This document shows, in pieces, positions 28,842 through 37,161 of a DNA stretch of 64,000 nucleotides (positions are counted from its first letter, which is position 1; every line of letters begins with the position of its first letter). The DNA is taken from positions 3,968,001 through 4,032,000 of the forward strand of contig CAKKNE010000001.1 of assembly GCA_918797485.1 (NCBI GenBank). The letters are read 5' to 3'. The translations under genes and the position numbers were made by a program. A model generated the notes under the pieces. The model worked only from the letters and a program-made list of their open reading frames with translations, did not search any database and was not told the DNA's origin. This DNA comes from Pelagomonas calceolata (lineage: Eukaryota > Sar > Pelagophyceae > Pelagomonadales > Pelagomonadaceae).

Positions 28842-29483
28842 ATGCGTTTCGCAGTGATGCTTACGCTGGCGACGCGCAGCTCAGCGCTGCGTAGCATGGC
28901 ACTGCGTGCGGCTGCCACGACGAGCGCTGGAGCCCAAAAACGCGTCCTGGTGCCGATTGCGGACGGCTCGGAGGAGATCGAGACGAGCTGCATCACGGAC
29001 ACTCTCGTGCGCGCGGGTGCAGAGGTCACGGTCGCGTCCGTCGAGGCGACGACGACATGTACGATGTCGCGCGGGCTCAAAATCGTCGCCGACGCGCTCG
29101 TCACCGATGTCTCAGGCGACGACTGGGACCTCGTCGCCCTGCCGGGCGGCATGCCCGGCGCGGAGAGGTTGCGCGACAGCGACGCGCTCGACGCGATCCT
29201 GCGGAAGCAGGACGCGAGGCGAGCGCCTTTGGCGGCGGTCTGCGCGTCCCCAGCAGTGATCCTGAAGAGCAAGGGGATCCTGAGAAGCCAAGCGACCTGC
29301 TACCCCGCACCGCCCTTCGTGGAAGCGCTCGGGGACATCGCAGACGGCGACGTCGTACGCGACGGCCACATTACGACATCTCGCGGGCCCGGCACGTCCC
29401 TCAAATTCGCCCTCGATCTCGTGGACCAGCTCTATGGGCCCGAGAAGGCCGAGGAGCTGCGGGCGCAGATGCTTGTTGACTAA
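28842..29483 (+). CDS. DJ-1/PfpI family protein
   Basis: 213 residues with a hydrophobic then basic N-terminal extension (MRFAVMLTLATRSSALRSM) that looks like an organelle presequence. The DJ-1 fold follows: RVLVPIADGSEEIETSCITD with the conserved Glu, LPGGMPGAERLRDSDAL, the nucleophile elbow AAVCASPAVIL with Cys134, ATCYPAP, and TSRGPGTSLKFALDLVDQLYG. The Cys-Glu pair of the DJ-1 subfamily is present. Known: members act as redox-sensitive chaperones, deglycases or glyoxalases. Plastid or mitochondrial location is inferred. It converges with the DMT transporter, with 15 bp between stops. Confidence 0.92.
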   Translation: MRFAVMLTLATRSSALRSMALRAAATTSAGAQKRVLVPIADGSEEIETSCITDTLVRAGAEVTVASVEATTTCTMSRGLKIVADALVTDVSGDDWDLVALPGGMPGAERLRDSDALDAILRKQDARRAPLAAVCASPAVILKSKGILRSQATCYPAPPFVEALGDIADGDVVRDGHITTSRGPGTSLKFALDLVDQLYGPEKAEELRAQMLVD

Positions 29484-29498
29484 GAAACAATGGTTAGA

Positions 29499-30473
29499 TT
29501 AGAGTGCGGCGAAGACGCCCGCCGTCACGAGGGCCGCGCCAAAGCACGCGACGCGCGTCGGGATCTCGCCGAAGAACAGCGCGGCCAACGCCGTCGCGCC
29601 GACGGGTTCGAGTAACGTCAGCGCCGCGACCTGGCGCGCAGGGAGGTATTTCACGACGTAGGTCAAGCCCTGGTGGCCCACGAGTTGCGGGCCGAGGACA
29701 AAACCGGCGAGGAGGAGTGACGTACGTCTGGAAAAGCCCCACAGCGCGTCGCCCCTCAAGAGCGCGGCGGGCGCGAGGACGCACGTCGCGGCGAGGCATA
29801 CGCCGGCCTGCCACGTCGACGCGCCGACGCGTGCCCTCGCGTCGCGGCCCGCCAGAATGTACGCCGCCCACAGCACGCCCGACGCCGCGGCGAGCGCGTC
29901 GCCGGTCACCGCCGCGGCTCCGGACGCGTCTCCCGCCAGGACCGCCGTTCCGGCCACCGCGCTGGCGCAGCCGAGCCAAAACGCGTCCGGAACTTCTCTC
30001 CCGCTTATCCTATCCGCGAGCCCTACCCAGAGCGGGCAGAGGCCGACCAGGATCGTCGAGCGCAGCACGGACGTCCGCCGCAGCGCCTCGAAAAAAAGCA
30101 AGAAATGCGCCGCGAGGAGCAGACCGGAGCGAGCCGCCAGAGTCGCGTCGCGTCCGTCGAGTGCGGCGACGCCGCGTCGCGCCCGTCGCGTGGCGAGGTT
30201 GAGAGCCGACGCCCCGGCGACGCGCCAGCACGCGATCACCACGGGTGCCGCTTCGCCGGCGACGCCTCTTGCCAATGCTGCGGAGGAGCTAATACCCATG
30301 ACCGCGGCGGCAGCGACGGGCCAGACCTGGCTCGGAACGTCTCGTTTTTCCACTGCGTTGCCTTTTGCTGCACGCCGCGGCACGGTGCGGCGGCGCGAGT
30401 GGCTTGGCAGCGCTGCGAATGGCCGCATCGCTGCAGTGACAGCAATGGCGGTGCAGAGTAGTTGGCTACGCAT
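29499..30473 (-). CDS. DMT-superfamily (EamA-type) transporter
   Basis: 324 residues from the ATG at 30473; an in-frame ATG at 30572 would add 33 residues. The N-terminus (MRSQLLCTAIAVTAAMRPFA, then an Arg-rich stretch) resembles a plastid presequence. About ten hydrophobic helices follow, in two EamA-like halves: PVVIACWRVAGASAL ... LFFEALRRTSVLRSTILVGL (first) and LLAGFVLGPQLVGHQGLTYV ... PARQVAALTLLEPVGATAL (second). The last motif, with its LEPV turn, is characteristic of EamA proteins. Substrate unknown; envelope metabolite export is one possibility. A degenerate two-arm element lies 105 bp upstream. Confidence 0.85.
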   Translation of the reverse strand: MRSQLLCTAIAVTAAMRPFAALPSHSRRRTVPRRAAKGNAVEKRDVPSQVWPVAAAAVMGISSSAALARGVAGEAAPVVIACWRVAGASALNLATRRARRGVAALDGRDATLAARSGLLLAAHFLLFFEALRRTSVLRSTILVGLCPLWVGLADRISGREVPDAFWLGCASAVAGTAVLAGDASGAAAVTGDALAAASGVLWAAYILAGRDARARVGASTWQAGVCLAATCVLAPAALLRGDALWGFSRRTSLLLAGFVLGPQLVGHQGLTYVVKYLPARQVAALTLLEPVGATALAALFFGEIPTRVACFGAALVTAGVFAAL

Positions 30474-30578
30474 CAATGCGAATAATAATAAGTGGATTAG
30501 ACCGTACTTTAGAGTTCTACCGGCGCGCAAAAGCAGCCACACCTCTTTCCCCAGCCACACATTGGCACACAAAAGTAC

Positions 30579-30597
30579 TCTAGTGCCTTTACTCTAG
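30579..30597 (-). promoter_or_regulatory. Possible degenerate two-arm element
   Basis: CTAGTGCCTTTACTCTAG resembles the right arm plus spacer of the repeat found elsewhere; the left arm is lost. It is 105 bp upstream of the DMT transporter start. Weak on its own, suggested by position. Confidence 0.25.
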
Positions 30598-30695
30598 GCC
30601 TACTCCTTGTTCTTGAAGACTGCTGGGGTCCGGGTCTAGCTCTAAGCTAAAGTTAAACTTACGAAATACGGGAAAATCGACGATCGGGGACGACG

Positions 30696-31169
30696 TTAGA
30701 ACGACAGCGTCGAGTCCGCGGCGAACGTGAGCTCGAGGAGTTTCGGCGGCATCTCGAACGTGACCGGTCCGCCGCCGGCGTTCTTCGTCGCGAGGCTCTC
30801 GGGTGTGATGCCACGAGCTTTGCACGACATGCCAGACACGTAGAACGTCACGCCGGCGGCGACGCACGCCGGATACGTCTCCGACAGCTTGCCGGTGCCG
30901 ACGCCCTCGAGGCTGCCGATCACGTCGTCGGTCAGGCACTGCACGCCGTCGGACGCGAGGAACATGGACACGCTGTGGCCCGCGGCGGCGGCCTTGGACG
31001 CGACGAGGAAGGCGAGCGCACACTTCGAGGCGTCCGTGGTCGGGCCGGTCGTCAGGGCGACGAGCAGCTTCTTGGGCTCGGCGGGTGGAGCAGCCGTGGC
31101 ACTGCTGCCCTCCGCGGTTGTGGTCACCTTGGCACCGTCGGCCGTCAATTCCTTGGTGGACTCGGCCAT
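30696..31169 (-). CDS. DsrE/DsrF-like protein
   Basis: 157 residues. After a ~30-residue Thr/Ala-rich head, the domain runs KLLVALTTGPTTDASKCALA, HSVSMFLASDGVQCL, YPACVAAGVTFYVSGMSCKA, the alternating strand/helix pattern of the DsrE/DsrF/YchN fold. Conserved-position cysteines are present (SGMSCKARGI). Known: family members relay sulfur in tRNA thiolation or sulfur oxidation, or act as small chaperone-like proteins. In a eukaryotic alga the role is unknown. No targeting peptide is evident. Confidence 0.8.
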   Translation of the reverse strand: MAESTKELTADGAKVTTTAEGSSATAAPPAEPKKLLVALTTGPTTDASKCALAFLVASKAAAAGHSVSMFLASDGVQCLTDDVIGSLEGVGTGKLSETYPACVAAGVTFYVSGMSCKARGITPESLATKNAGGGPVTFEMPPKLLELTFAADSTLSF

Positions 31170-31302
31170 TGCTTGTGTCGTTTGCTCCTCTTTTCTTCTC
31201 TTTGGGCAACTGTCGTGCCCGTCGCTGCCTCGTCTTGCGTCGTGGCAATTGGGCAGCCGATGGCGCAGCGGAGCTCCAGCGCTTTATGGCGCTGCAGTGC
31301 TT

Positions 31303-31326
31303 GCTAGTGTCTTACTGACCGCTAGC
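31303..31326 (-). promoter_or_regulatory. Two-arm inverted-repeat element, copy 7
   Basis: On the minus strand: GCTAGCG, GTCAGTAAGA, CACTAGC. It lies in the divergent gap between the DsrE-like gene (31169) and the membrane-protein gene (31504); no other feature is seen in these 334 bp. Confidence 0.8.
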
Positions 31327-31503
31327 CTTGCTCAATAAAACCAACGTGGCGCGCCGTATACGCTTGTCTGCCGCGGCCGGCCCTCTCGCGCAAGCAAGCT
31401 TAAACGTCGCCACCGTACCGCGCGTCGCGACGGCGAGCGGAGACCGCGCGCTTGAAAAGAGTTACAAGCCCAAAAAATTGTTGTCGCTGCACCGCAAAAA
31501 ACG

Positions 31504-32199
31504 ATGGCCTTCTACGAGACCCCCCGCCGCAACGCGAGCGACGGCTCCGGCGCCTCAAACCGATCGACGAACCGCGGCCACCGCCGCGAGCACTCCGACC
31601 CCTGCCCGCTCCCGTCGCCCGGTTTGCCGCACAAGGCCCTGTCCACGCCGGAACTGTTGCGCTCCAAGACGGTCGGCGACCCCTGTTCCGCCATAAGACG
31701 GTCCTGTTCCTCATTGGCCGCTTTGCGCGGTTTGACGCCCGAGCCCGTCCCGCCGAACGCCGACGGGTTCGAAGAGCTGCGGGAGGGCGACGAGTTCTTC
31801 GACAACTTCAGCTGGTTGTTTGTGCTGCTGGCGGTCATACTAAGATACGTCTGGCACAACAACGTGTCGTCGTTTTTACTCATCTGGTGGATCCTGCCGG
31901 CGATGATCCCGGAACAATTTATGCTCGACGAGGCCGTCGACCCGCGCGGCGACTGGACGGCCATGGGCCTCCGGGCGTCGCTCTTCACCGCCAAGACCTT
32001 CCGCTGGATGCATCTGGCCGACGGCCACCCGGCGATGGAGATCGGGATAAGGTGGTGCCTCATCGTCATACTAACACTCTTCGGCCAGTGGGTCTGCGCG
32101 GCGGCGTCGCGGCGCCTGGCGATCATTCTGATGCGCGACCGTAATTTATCGAAGCGCGACGCGGACCACCCGCTCCGGGGCAGCCGGGGGAGCGTCTAA
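31504..32199 (+). CDS. Membrane protein, paralogue A of a tail-to-tail pair
   Basis: 231 residues. The first ~85 are Ser/Pro/Arg-rich and probably disordered. The conserved part begins FEELREGDEFFDNFSWLFVL and has about three to four membrane helices: WLFVLLAVILRYVWHNN, SSFLLIWWILPAMIPEQ, and near the end WCLIVILTLFGQWVCAAA. The C-terminal tail SRRLAIILMRDRNLSKRD is shared with the neighbour at 32388-33050. A VDPRGDWTA motif lies in the loop. No family is recognised. The second gene of the pair is convergent, with 188 bp between. Confidence 0.75.
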   Translation: MAFYETPRRNASDGSGASNRSTNRGHRREHSDPCPLPSPGLPHKALSTPELLRSKTVGDPCSAIRRSCSSLAALRGLTPEPVPPNADGFEELREGDEFFDNFSWLFVLLAVILRYVWHNNVSSFLLIWWILPAMIPEQFMLDEAVDPRGDWTAMGLRASLFTAKTFRWMHLADGHPAMEIGIRWCLIVILTLFGQWVCAAASRRLAIILMRDRNLSKRDADHPLRGSRGSV

Positions 32200-32387
32200 G
32201 GACTTCTACCTTTAGATTTAACCATTCTCCGGGCTGAGGCCGGCGGCGTTGGCGCAGTGCTGGCGTAGCGAGATTCGAGCTTTAGAATACCTAGGTGTGG
32301 TGCCCCTCTGCGCGGAGACCCGTCGGGAGAGGGCGCGGGCAAAATTGGTAAACGTTGGCAAGTGCTGCGTCGATGCGTGGTGAGAGT

Positions 32388-33050
32388 CTAGACGTGCCAC
32401 TTCAGGGGCATGGCGCCGCGCTTGTGCGCGTTGCGGTCGCGCAGGATCGAGATCGCGAGGCGCTTCGAGACGAAGGCGCAGAAGCGCTGGCCCGCGACCG
32501 TCGCCGCGAGGAAGACGACGACGCGGACGAGCCGCGGGACCGTCCACACGCGGTACATGTCCTCCGCGATCAGGAACCCCCGGTATAAAGCGGCCGTGTG
32601 CGACCCGCGCGGGTCCACGTGGTACGGCAGCATGAGCCACCACGGAATCACCGCGGGCAGGATCCACCAGCATAGCGCCAGCGACACGACGTGCTCGTGG
32701 AAGATGCACCGCAGCGTGATCGCGCAGGCGAAAAAAAGCCACGCCGTGTAATCGAAGAAGTCGTCGCCGAGCCGCAGCTCTTCGTACGCGTCCGCGTCGA
32801 CGGCGCGGCTCTCGTCGGCGAAGGCGAGGTCGAGCAGGCACGTCTTCGTGGGACCCGGCTCGCTCTCGCTGCGCGTCGGTGCCGGGGCCTTGCGCAGGCC
32901 CTCCGGATAGCGCTCGGTCCTCGTCGGCGGCCACGTCGACCGACGTCCCTCGGACTCGACGTCTCTCGGGATGAACGTCGTCGCGGCGGGCTCGGGCAAC
33001 GTGAACGACACCCGCCGCCGGCCGGCGACGGTCGCGGTCGCCGTCTGCAT
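32388..33050 (-). CDS. Membrane protein, paralogue B of a tail-to-tail pair
   Basis: 220 residues, homologous over most of its length to the preceding gene: EELRLGDDFFDYTAWLFF against EELREGDEFFDNFSWLFV, LCWWILPAVIPWWLMLPY against LIWWILPAMIPEQFML, VDPRG in the loop, and SKRLAISILRDRNAHKR against SRRLAIILMRDRNLSKR. N-terminal ~75 residues are unrelated and disordered-looking. About four membrane helices. The inverted arrangement implies an inverted local duplication followed by strong divergence of the N-termini. Function unknown. Confidence 0.75.
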   Translation of the reverse strand: MQTATATVAGRRRVSFTLPEPAATTFIPRDVESEGRRSTWPPTRTERYPEGLRKAPAPTRSESEPGPTKTCLLDLAFADESRAVDADAYEELRLGDDFFDYTAWLFFACAITLRCIFHEHVVSLALCWWILPAVIPWWLMLPYHVDPRGSHTAALYRGFLIAEDMYRVWTVPRLVRVVVFLAATVAGQRFCAFVSKRLAISILRDRNAHKRGAMPLKWHV

Positions 33051-33338
33051 TGGGAGTTACGCGCGCAGCATCTTTGTCATGGTTCGTGCAAGGTTAGTCT
33101 AGCGTTCGTGACCGCTTAAGTGTATCTCTCTGTGCAAGGCAGGCGAGGCGAAAAACGAGGCGACAGGCAGCAAGAAAAACACAATGTTCAGCACTTGTCA
33201 AGGAAAACAAACAAAGGCAAGGCAAGACACTTGGTCGTACGAATATACGATAAATGTATCATCCACGACGCATAACCGAGGCAACCAGTGGGCACGTGAG
33301 AACACAGCGGCAAATATATCTGGTGGTAATAAGCGCCG

Positions 33339-33358
33339 GCTAGCGGTAAGACACTAGC
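33339..33358 (+). promoter_or_regulatory. Two-arm inverted-repeat element, copy 8 (short spacer)
   Basis: Perfect arms with only a 6-bp spacer, GTAAGA, the shortest complete copy. It retains the arm-proximal GTAAGA part of the consensus spacer, suggesting that this half matters more than the other. It is in the divergent gap 33051-33593, which otherwise holds nothing recognised. Confidence 0.75.
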
Positions 33359-33593
33359 AAGACAGGCGCAATCGCACAAAGCAAGCCTAAGGCAGCCGCT
33401 ATTCGTGCAATAAGCACGTTGGGACTGTGGTGGGTGCATGCCTTGGGCGGTCTGCAACGTAGCGTGAGCGCTAGCGCGAGCATTGTGGAGCCCAGCCTGG
33501 CAGGGTGGGGCAGCCCTCTGCATCACTGAGATGCAGCGCTCCCCACGCCATCACACGCCATCAGCGCAGCACCGCACAAGACGCCGACGGCGC

Positions 33594-35399
33594 ATGCCAT
33601 CACGAATCGCACCGTTTGCCGCCGGCTTCGCGCTCTGCTATCTCATATTCGGCGGCGGGGACGACGGCGAAGCCGCCCGCGCCGAAATCGCGCGCGAGAA
33701 GGCAGAAGCCGCGGCACGGCACGCCGAGAACGCGGCGACGGCGGCGGAGATCGCGGAACGGGCCACGCGCGGCGAGGTGCGCGGCGGCGACCCCTACGCG
33801 TGCCCCGTGCGCGTCCCGAGTTCCATGCGGTACTGGACAAAGCCCGTGGTAGAGCAGCCCGGCGACGCGCCTGCATATGATGTAGAGGCTTATTTGACCT
33901 TTGTTCCGGACTTTGGAGGGTTGAATAATGTGCGACTCAGCCTCGAGAACGTCCTCTCGCTAGCGAGGGCGTCGGGCCGCGTGCTGGTACTACCGCCGGT
34001 CCAGCCCTACTACCTCCTAAACGCGTGCAAGGGCGCCTGCGAGTACTCGCTGGCGGACTTCTTCCCCGCTCTATTGGAGAATCAAGAGCGGGCCAAGGTC
34101 GTGACGTCGGCGGCGTTCTTCCTCGAGATTCTGCCGCGCCTGGCGAAGGGCGGACGGTTACCTGAGGATGCCTGGCCGCCCGACGCCAAGGTCCTGAGGG
34201 CCGCGAGACGGTGCGCTCCGATGCACATTGCAAAGGCGTCGTGCTACGCGCTGTACGACTGGCTCGACCGCCACTTCCACAAGTTGACGCCGCAGACGGA
34301 GACGACGGTGGTGTTGTTCGGTGAGAGTAAGGCGCGCAGGACGCTGGATGCGGCGAAGGTCGACGCGCGCGTCGCGAAGGTGCGCCACGACCCGCCGGAA
34401 TGGAGGTTAGAAGGCGTGAAAAGGCTGTGGCGCGACACCGTCGACGGTGATGCAATCCTCGGCGACCGGACCAACGCCGTCGTCGCCCACGTGCGCTCGG
34501 CGGGCTGGCGCACGCACGGCGCCGATTGGAGGCACATCGACAGCGCCGGTCGGTTGCTCGTGCCCTTCTACACCTACGTCTATTTTGTGGATCACGCCCA
34601 GCAGAACCTGCACAAGCGGTTGATCCGCGACCTCGTCCGCCACGGCGACCGCGTGACCTGTGCCGCCGCGGCCGTCGTCGCCTGGCTCGACCGCCAGGCC
34701 CCACCCGCGGTCAAGGGCGCCGACGCGTCGTATAGTAGCCTCCACGAGCGGCTGAACGACTTCCAGTTCAAGGGCCAGAGCAATGTGCTTGCAGCTCTCA
34801 AGGTCCTCGCGCCGCGCGAAGCCCTGTGGGTGGCGACGGACGCCAAAGACAAGGCGCCCTTCGACGGGATCGCGGAAGCTGGCCACCGCGTCGTGACGCT
34901 CGAGGACGCCCTCGTGGCCGCCGCGTCGCGCCGGCGCAACGCGTCCTTACCCAGGCACGTGGCCGTCGCCGCCAACGACGTCGCCATGACGGAGGGCGAG
35001 GCGGCGGCATTGGCGCGCATCGGCGCGAACGAGCGCGGCCTCGTCGACGTTTTAGTCGCGTCGCAGGGCCGCACCTTCACGGGCACCTGGTTCTCGACGC
35101 TGTCGACGCACGTGCAGCGCATCCGCGGCTATGTCGGCCGCCCGGACGCGTCGACCTTCTTCTCGGAACCGAAACGGTGGGCCGCCTGCCAGAAGTGGGA
35201 GGAGCCGCGGCGTCCGTGGTACATGCGTGAGTATCCGACGGCCTGGCGCGACGTCGACGGCCGCGCGGCGCCGGCGCCGCGGCGCGGCGAGGGCGTCTAC
35301 AACATCGTCCAGGACGGCGTCGACTACTCCGCGGGGGGGTACCCGCAGGACGCCGCGCGGGGCCCGGCCCGCAGGGCGTACCGGCGGGATGTGTACTAG
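33594..35399 (+). CDS. GDP-fucose O-fucosyltransferase-like protein
   Basis: 601 residues from the ATG at 33594 (MPSRIAPFAAGFALCYLIFGGG), a type II signal anchor; an in-frame ATG at 33483 would bury it. A short coiled coil follows the anchor. The catalytic region starts FVPDFGGLNNVRLSLENVLSL with RASGRVLVLPP, the GGxNNxR nucleotide-sugar motif of O-FucT-type enzymes. AHVRSAGWRTHG stands in place of the usual HLR. Near the end the motifs LWVATDAKDK, VVTLED and DVLVASQGRTFTGTWFSTLS correspond to the D(K)xxxD ... FxGxxxSxxS region of the family. Likely a Golgi enzyme transferring fucose or a related sugar. The acceptor cannot be told. Confidence 0.82.
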   Translation: MPSRIAPFAAGFALCYLIFGGGDDGEAARAEIAREKAEAAARHAENAATAAEIAERATRGEVRGGDPYACPVRVPSSMRYWTKPVVEQPGDAPAYDVEAYLTFVPDFGGLNNVRLSLENVLSLARASGRVLVLPPVQPYYLLNACKGACEYSLADFFPALLENQERAKVVTSAAFFLEILPRLAKGGRLPEDAWPPDAKVLRAARRCAPMHIAKASCYALYDWLDRHFHKLTPQTETTVVLFGESKARRTLDAAKVDARVAKVRHDPPEWRLEGVKRLWRDTVDGDAILGDRTNAVVAHVRSAGWRTHGADWRHIDSAGRLLVPFYTYVYFVDHAQQNLHKRLIRDLVRHGDRVTCAAAAVVAWLDRQAPPAVKGADASYSSLHERLNDFQFKGQSNVLAALKVLAPREALWVATDAKDKAPFDGIAEAGHRVVTLEDALVAAASRRRNASLPRHVAVAANDVAMTEGEAAALARIGANERGLVDVLVASQGRTFTGTWFSTLSTHVQRIRGYVGRPDASTFFSEPKRWAACQKWEEPRRPWYMREYPTAWRDVDGRAAPAPRRGEGVYNIVQDGVDYSAGGYPQDAARGPARRAYRRDVY

Positions 35400-35510
35400 T
35401 GTTAACTTGAATCTGTTCGTTAATCCGCTGGCACACCGGACTATCTAGAGTCACTCAGGGCGACGGCGTATGAGGGCCGGGGGCGTGGTCAAAACACACA
35501 AAACAGTTAG

Positions 35511-36305
35511 TTACCCGCTCGACGCTTGCCGCCGCGCGGAGCAGAAGTCGACGAACTCGCCGAGCTTCTTGAAGAGCGCGCCGCTGTCGCGGAGGAGCAG
35601 CTCGATGTTGTTGTGCCCCGCGCCCGGGATCCAGAAGGGCTTGAAGCGCCACTCCGGCCGCGTCGCCAGAAATAATTCCTGGCCGTGCCAGAAGGGCACG
35701 ACCTCGTCGTGCGTGCCGTGTATAACTAAAACGGGGCACCGCGCGCCGCCCACTCTATCCACGTTCGGGAAGAGGTCGCCCGGCAGCGTGTACCGGAAAT
35801 CAAAAGCGATGCGGAACACCGAGAGGATCGGCGACTGGAGCACGACGCCGGCCGGCGGCGTGCCCGCCGCCGAGAGCCGCTCCGCGAGGTATAGCGTCGG
35901 GCCGCTGCCGACGCTCCGCGAGTAGAGCACGACGCGCCTCGCATCGACCTTCCGTGCCATCAGATAGTCCCAGGCCGCGTCGACGTCGGCGTAGACGTCC
36001 AACTCCGACGGCGGCTTGGAGGACCGCGCGTAGCCCGTGTACGAGTAGCCCAGGACGTTGACGCCCAGTCTTAAACTCAGCTCGCGCAGCCACGCGAAGA
36101 CCATGGACACGTCCTCCGCGTTCGCGTGGCTGAAGAGCACGGTCATCTGGGCGCGCCGGTCCACGAAGAAGGCCTCGATGCGGGACCCGCGCCGCGTCTC
36201 CAACCAAACGTGGCTCGAGTCCACGGAGCCGGCCACGATCTGGTCGCAGGGGACGACCGGCGACGGCGGCTGGAATACTAACGTTTTTGCGATGGCCGCG
36301 CCCAT
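35511..36305 (-). CDS. ABHD17-like alpha/beta hydrolase
   Basis: 264 residues. The order and spacing match the ABHD17/ABHD13 (bem46) group: FSHANAEDVSMVFAWLRELS (oxyanion region), VNVLGYSYTGYARSS, DVYADVDAAWDYLMARK, nucleophile elbow VVLYSRSVGSGPTLYLA with Ser131, LPGDLFPNVDRVGGARCPVL, acid GTHDEVVPFWHGQELF, and His in IPGAGHNNIELL. The elbow has Ser in place of the first Gly of GxSxG. Known: ABHD17 enzymes depalmitoylate membrane proteins. The N-terminus lacks the usual Cys cluster. Converges with the O-FucT-like gene. Confidence 0.88.
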   Translation of the reverse strand: MGAAIAKTLVFQPPSPVVPCDQIVAGSVDSSHVWLETRRGSRIEAFFVDRRAQMTVLFSHANAEDVSMVFAWLRELSLRLGVNVLGYSYTGYARSSKPPSELDVYADVDAAWDYLMARKVDARRVVLYSRSVGSGPTLYLAERLSAAGTPPAGVVLQSPILSVFRIAFDFRYTLPGDLFPNVDRVGGARCPVLVIHGTHDEVVPFWHGQELFLATRPEWRFKPFWIPGAGHNNIELLLRDSGALFKKLGEFVDFCSARRQASSG

Positions 36306-36463
36306 GGCGCTGATGGCGTCGGCAGCAGTAGTCGAGCAAACAGGTGCTAACGGAACCGGAGCGCGCGCAGCCGTTGCCGGCGTTGTGAGACGTCACCAAA
36401 CGACGCCCGGCGAGTCTCAAGGCAGCGATGCGCCTCGGTAAAGCGAAGGGCTCAGCAGCCTGC

Positions 36464-36485
36464 GCTAGCGTATGGACGCACTAGC
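36464..36485 (+). promoter_or_regulatory. Two-arm inverted-repeat element, copy 9
   Basis: Perfect arms, spacer TATGGACG. It lies 158 bp from the hydrolase start (36305) and 56 bp before the ATG at 36542. Confidence 0.75.
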
Positions 36486-36541
36486 ATTGCAGTGCCTGAG
36501 GCTCTTTTGCCTTTTGCTCCTGAAATAAGTGCATAGTCGAC

Positions 36542-37148
36542 GTGAAAATGATCCATGTGCCGCTCCTGACCCTTACCTTGACAGCCGTTGCTGCGCTGCG
36601 GCCATTTCGTGCGCCACAGACACAAAAAGACACTGTACTTGGACGGCGCGATCTGGGCGCTGCAGCCGTCGCAGCGGTCGCAGCCTTGGCACCAGCGGCG
36701 GCCCGCGCGGAGCCGCGCGACCAGTGGATCGCGGCGCAGAAGGAGATCGACTCCATCTTGGCTGATTGGCCGATCGCGGGCGGCGGCGACGGCATCCGGC
36801 GGCGCATCGGCACCGTCGGCACGACGAGTCCGTTGTTTGACATCGAGAAGACTTGCCCGGAGACGGTGTGGAAATCCAAAAAGCCGGACCTAGCAGCTCA
36901 CTGATTCGTTCACCGCAGGCCGGAAACTGATCCCGACGGCCGACGACCCCGTCGCCTTCGCGGAGGCCTTGGAAGAGTTCGCGAGCGGCATCGCGCGCGT
37001 CGACGGCATGGCCTACTCGTCGAACTTCGCCGGCGGCTCGGGCAAACCCTCGGAGAACTCCGCGACGCGCTACATCGAGCGGTCCAAGGACGAGCTCGTG
37101 GCCCTGAAAAAGGACGTCGCGAAGATGAACGCCGCGCTAGGACAATAA
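36542..37148 (+). CDS. Thylakoid-lumen PSII extrinsic protein candidate (PsbQ/Psb31-like), one intron
   Basis: Exons 36542-36854 and 36919-37148 join in frame to 180 residues. The N-terminus is tripartite: signal peptide (MKMIHVPLLTLTLTAVAALRPF), plastid transit region, then twin-arginine RRDLGAAAVAAVAALAPAAA with cleavage near ARAEP. This is the layout for import across secondary-plastid membranes into the thylakoid lumen. The ~110-residue mature part is a helix bundle (DQWIAAQKEIDSILADW, GDGIRRRIGTVGTTSPLFDI, YIERSKDELVALKKDV) resembling the extrinsic PSII proteins of the PsbQ/Psb31 type in diatoms; which of them is not settled. The intron has a GC donor and AG acceptor and carries remnants of introner ends. 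Without splicing, the frame stops at 36901-36903. Confidence 0.75.
36855..36918 (+). other. Short GC-AG intron, decayed introner
   Basis: 64-bp intron. The 5' side contains GGTGTGGAAATCC and the 3' side GATTCGTTCACCGCAG, recognisable versions of the introner terminal repeats. Flanking near-repeats GCCCGGAGA and GCCGGAAAC resemble a diverged target duplication. Splicing from the GC restores codon TGC and the frame. Confidence 0.75.
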
Positions 37149-37161
37149 CAATCACACAAAC

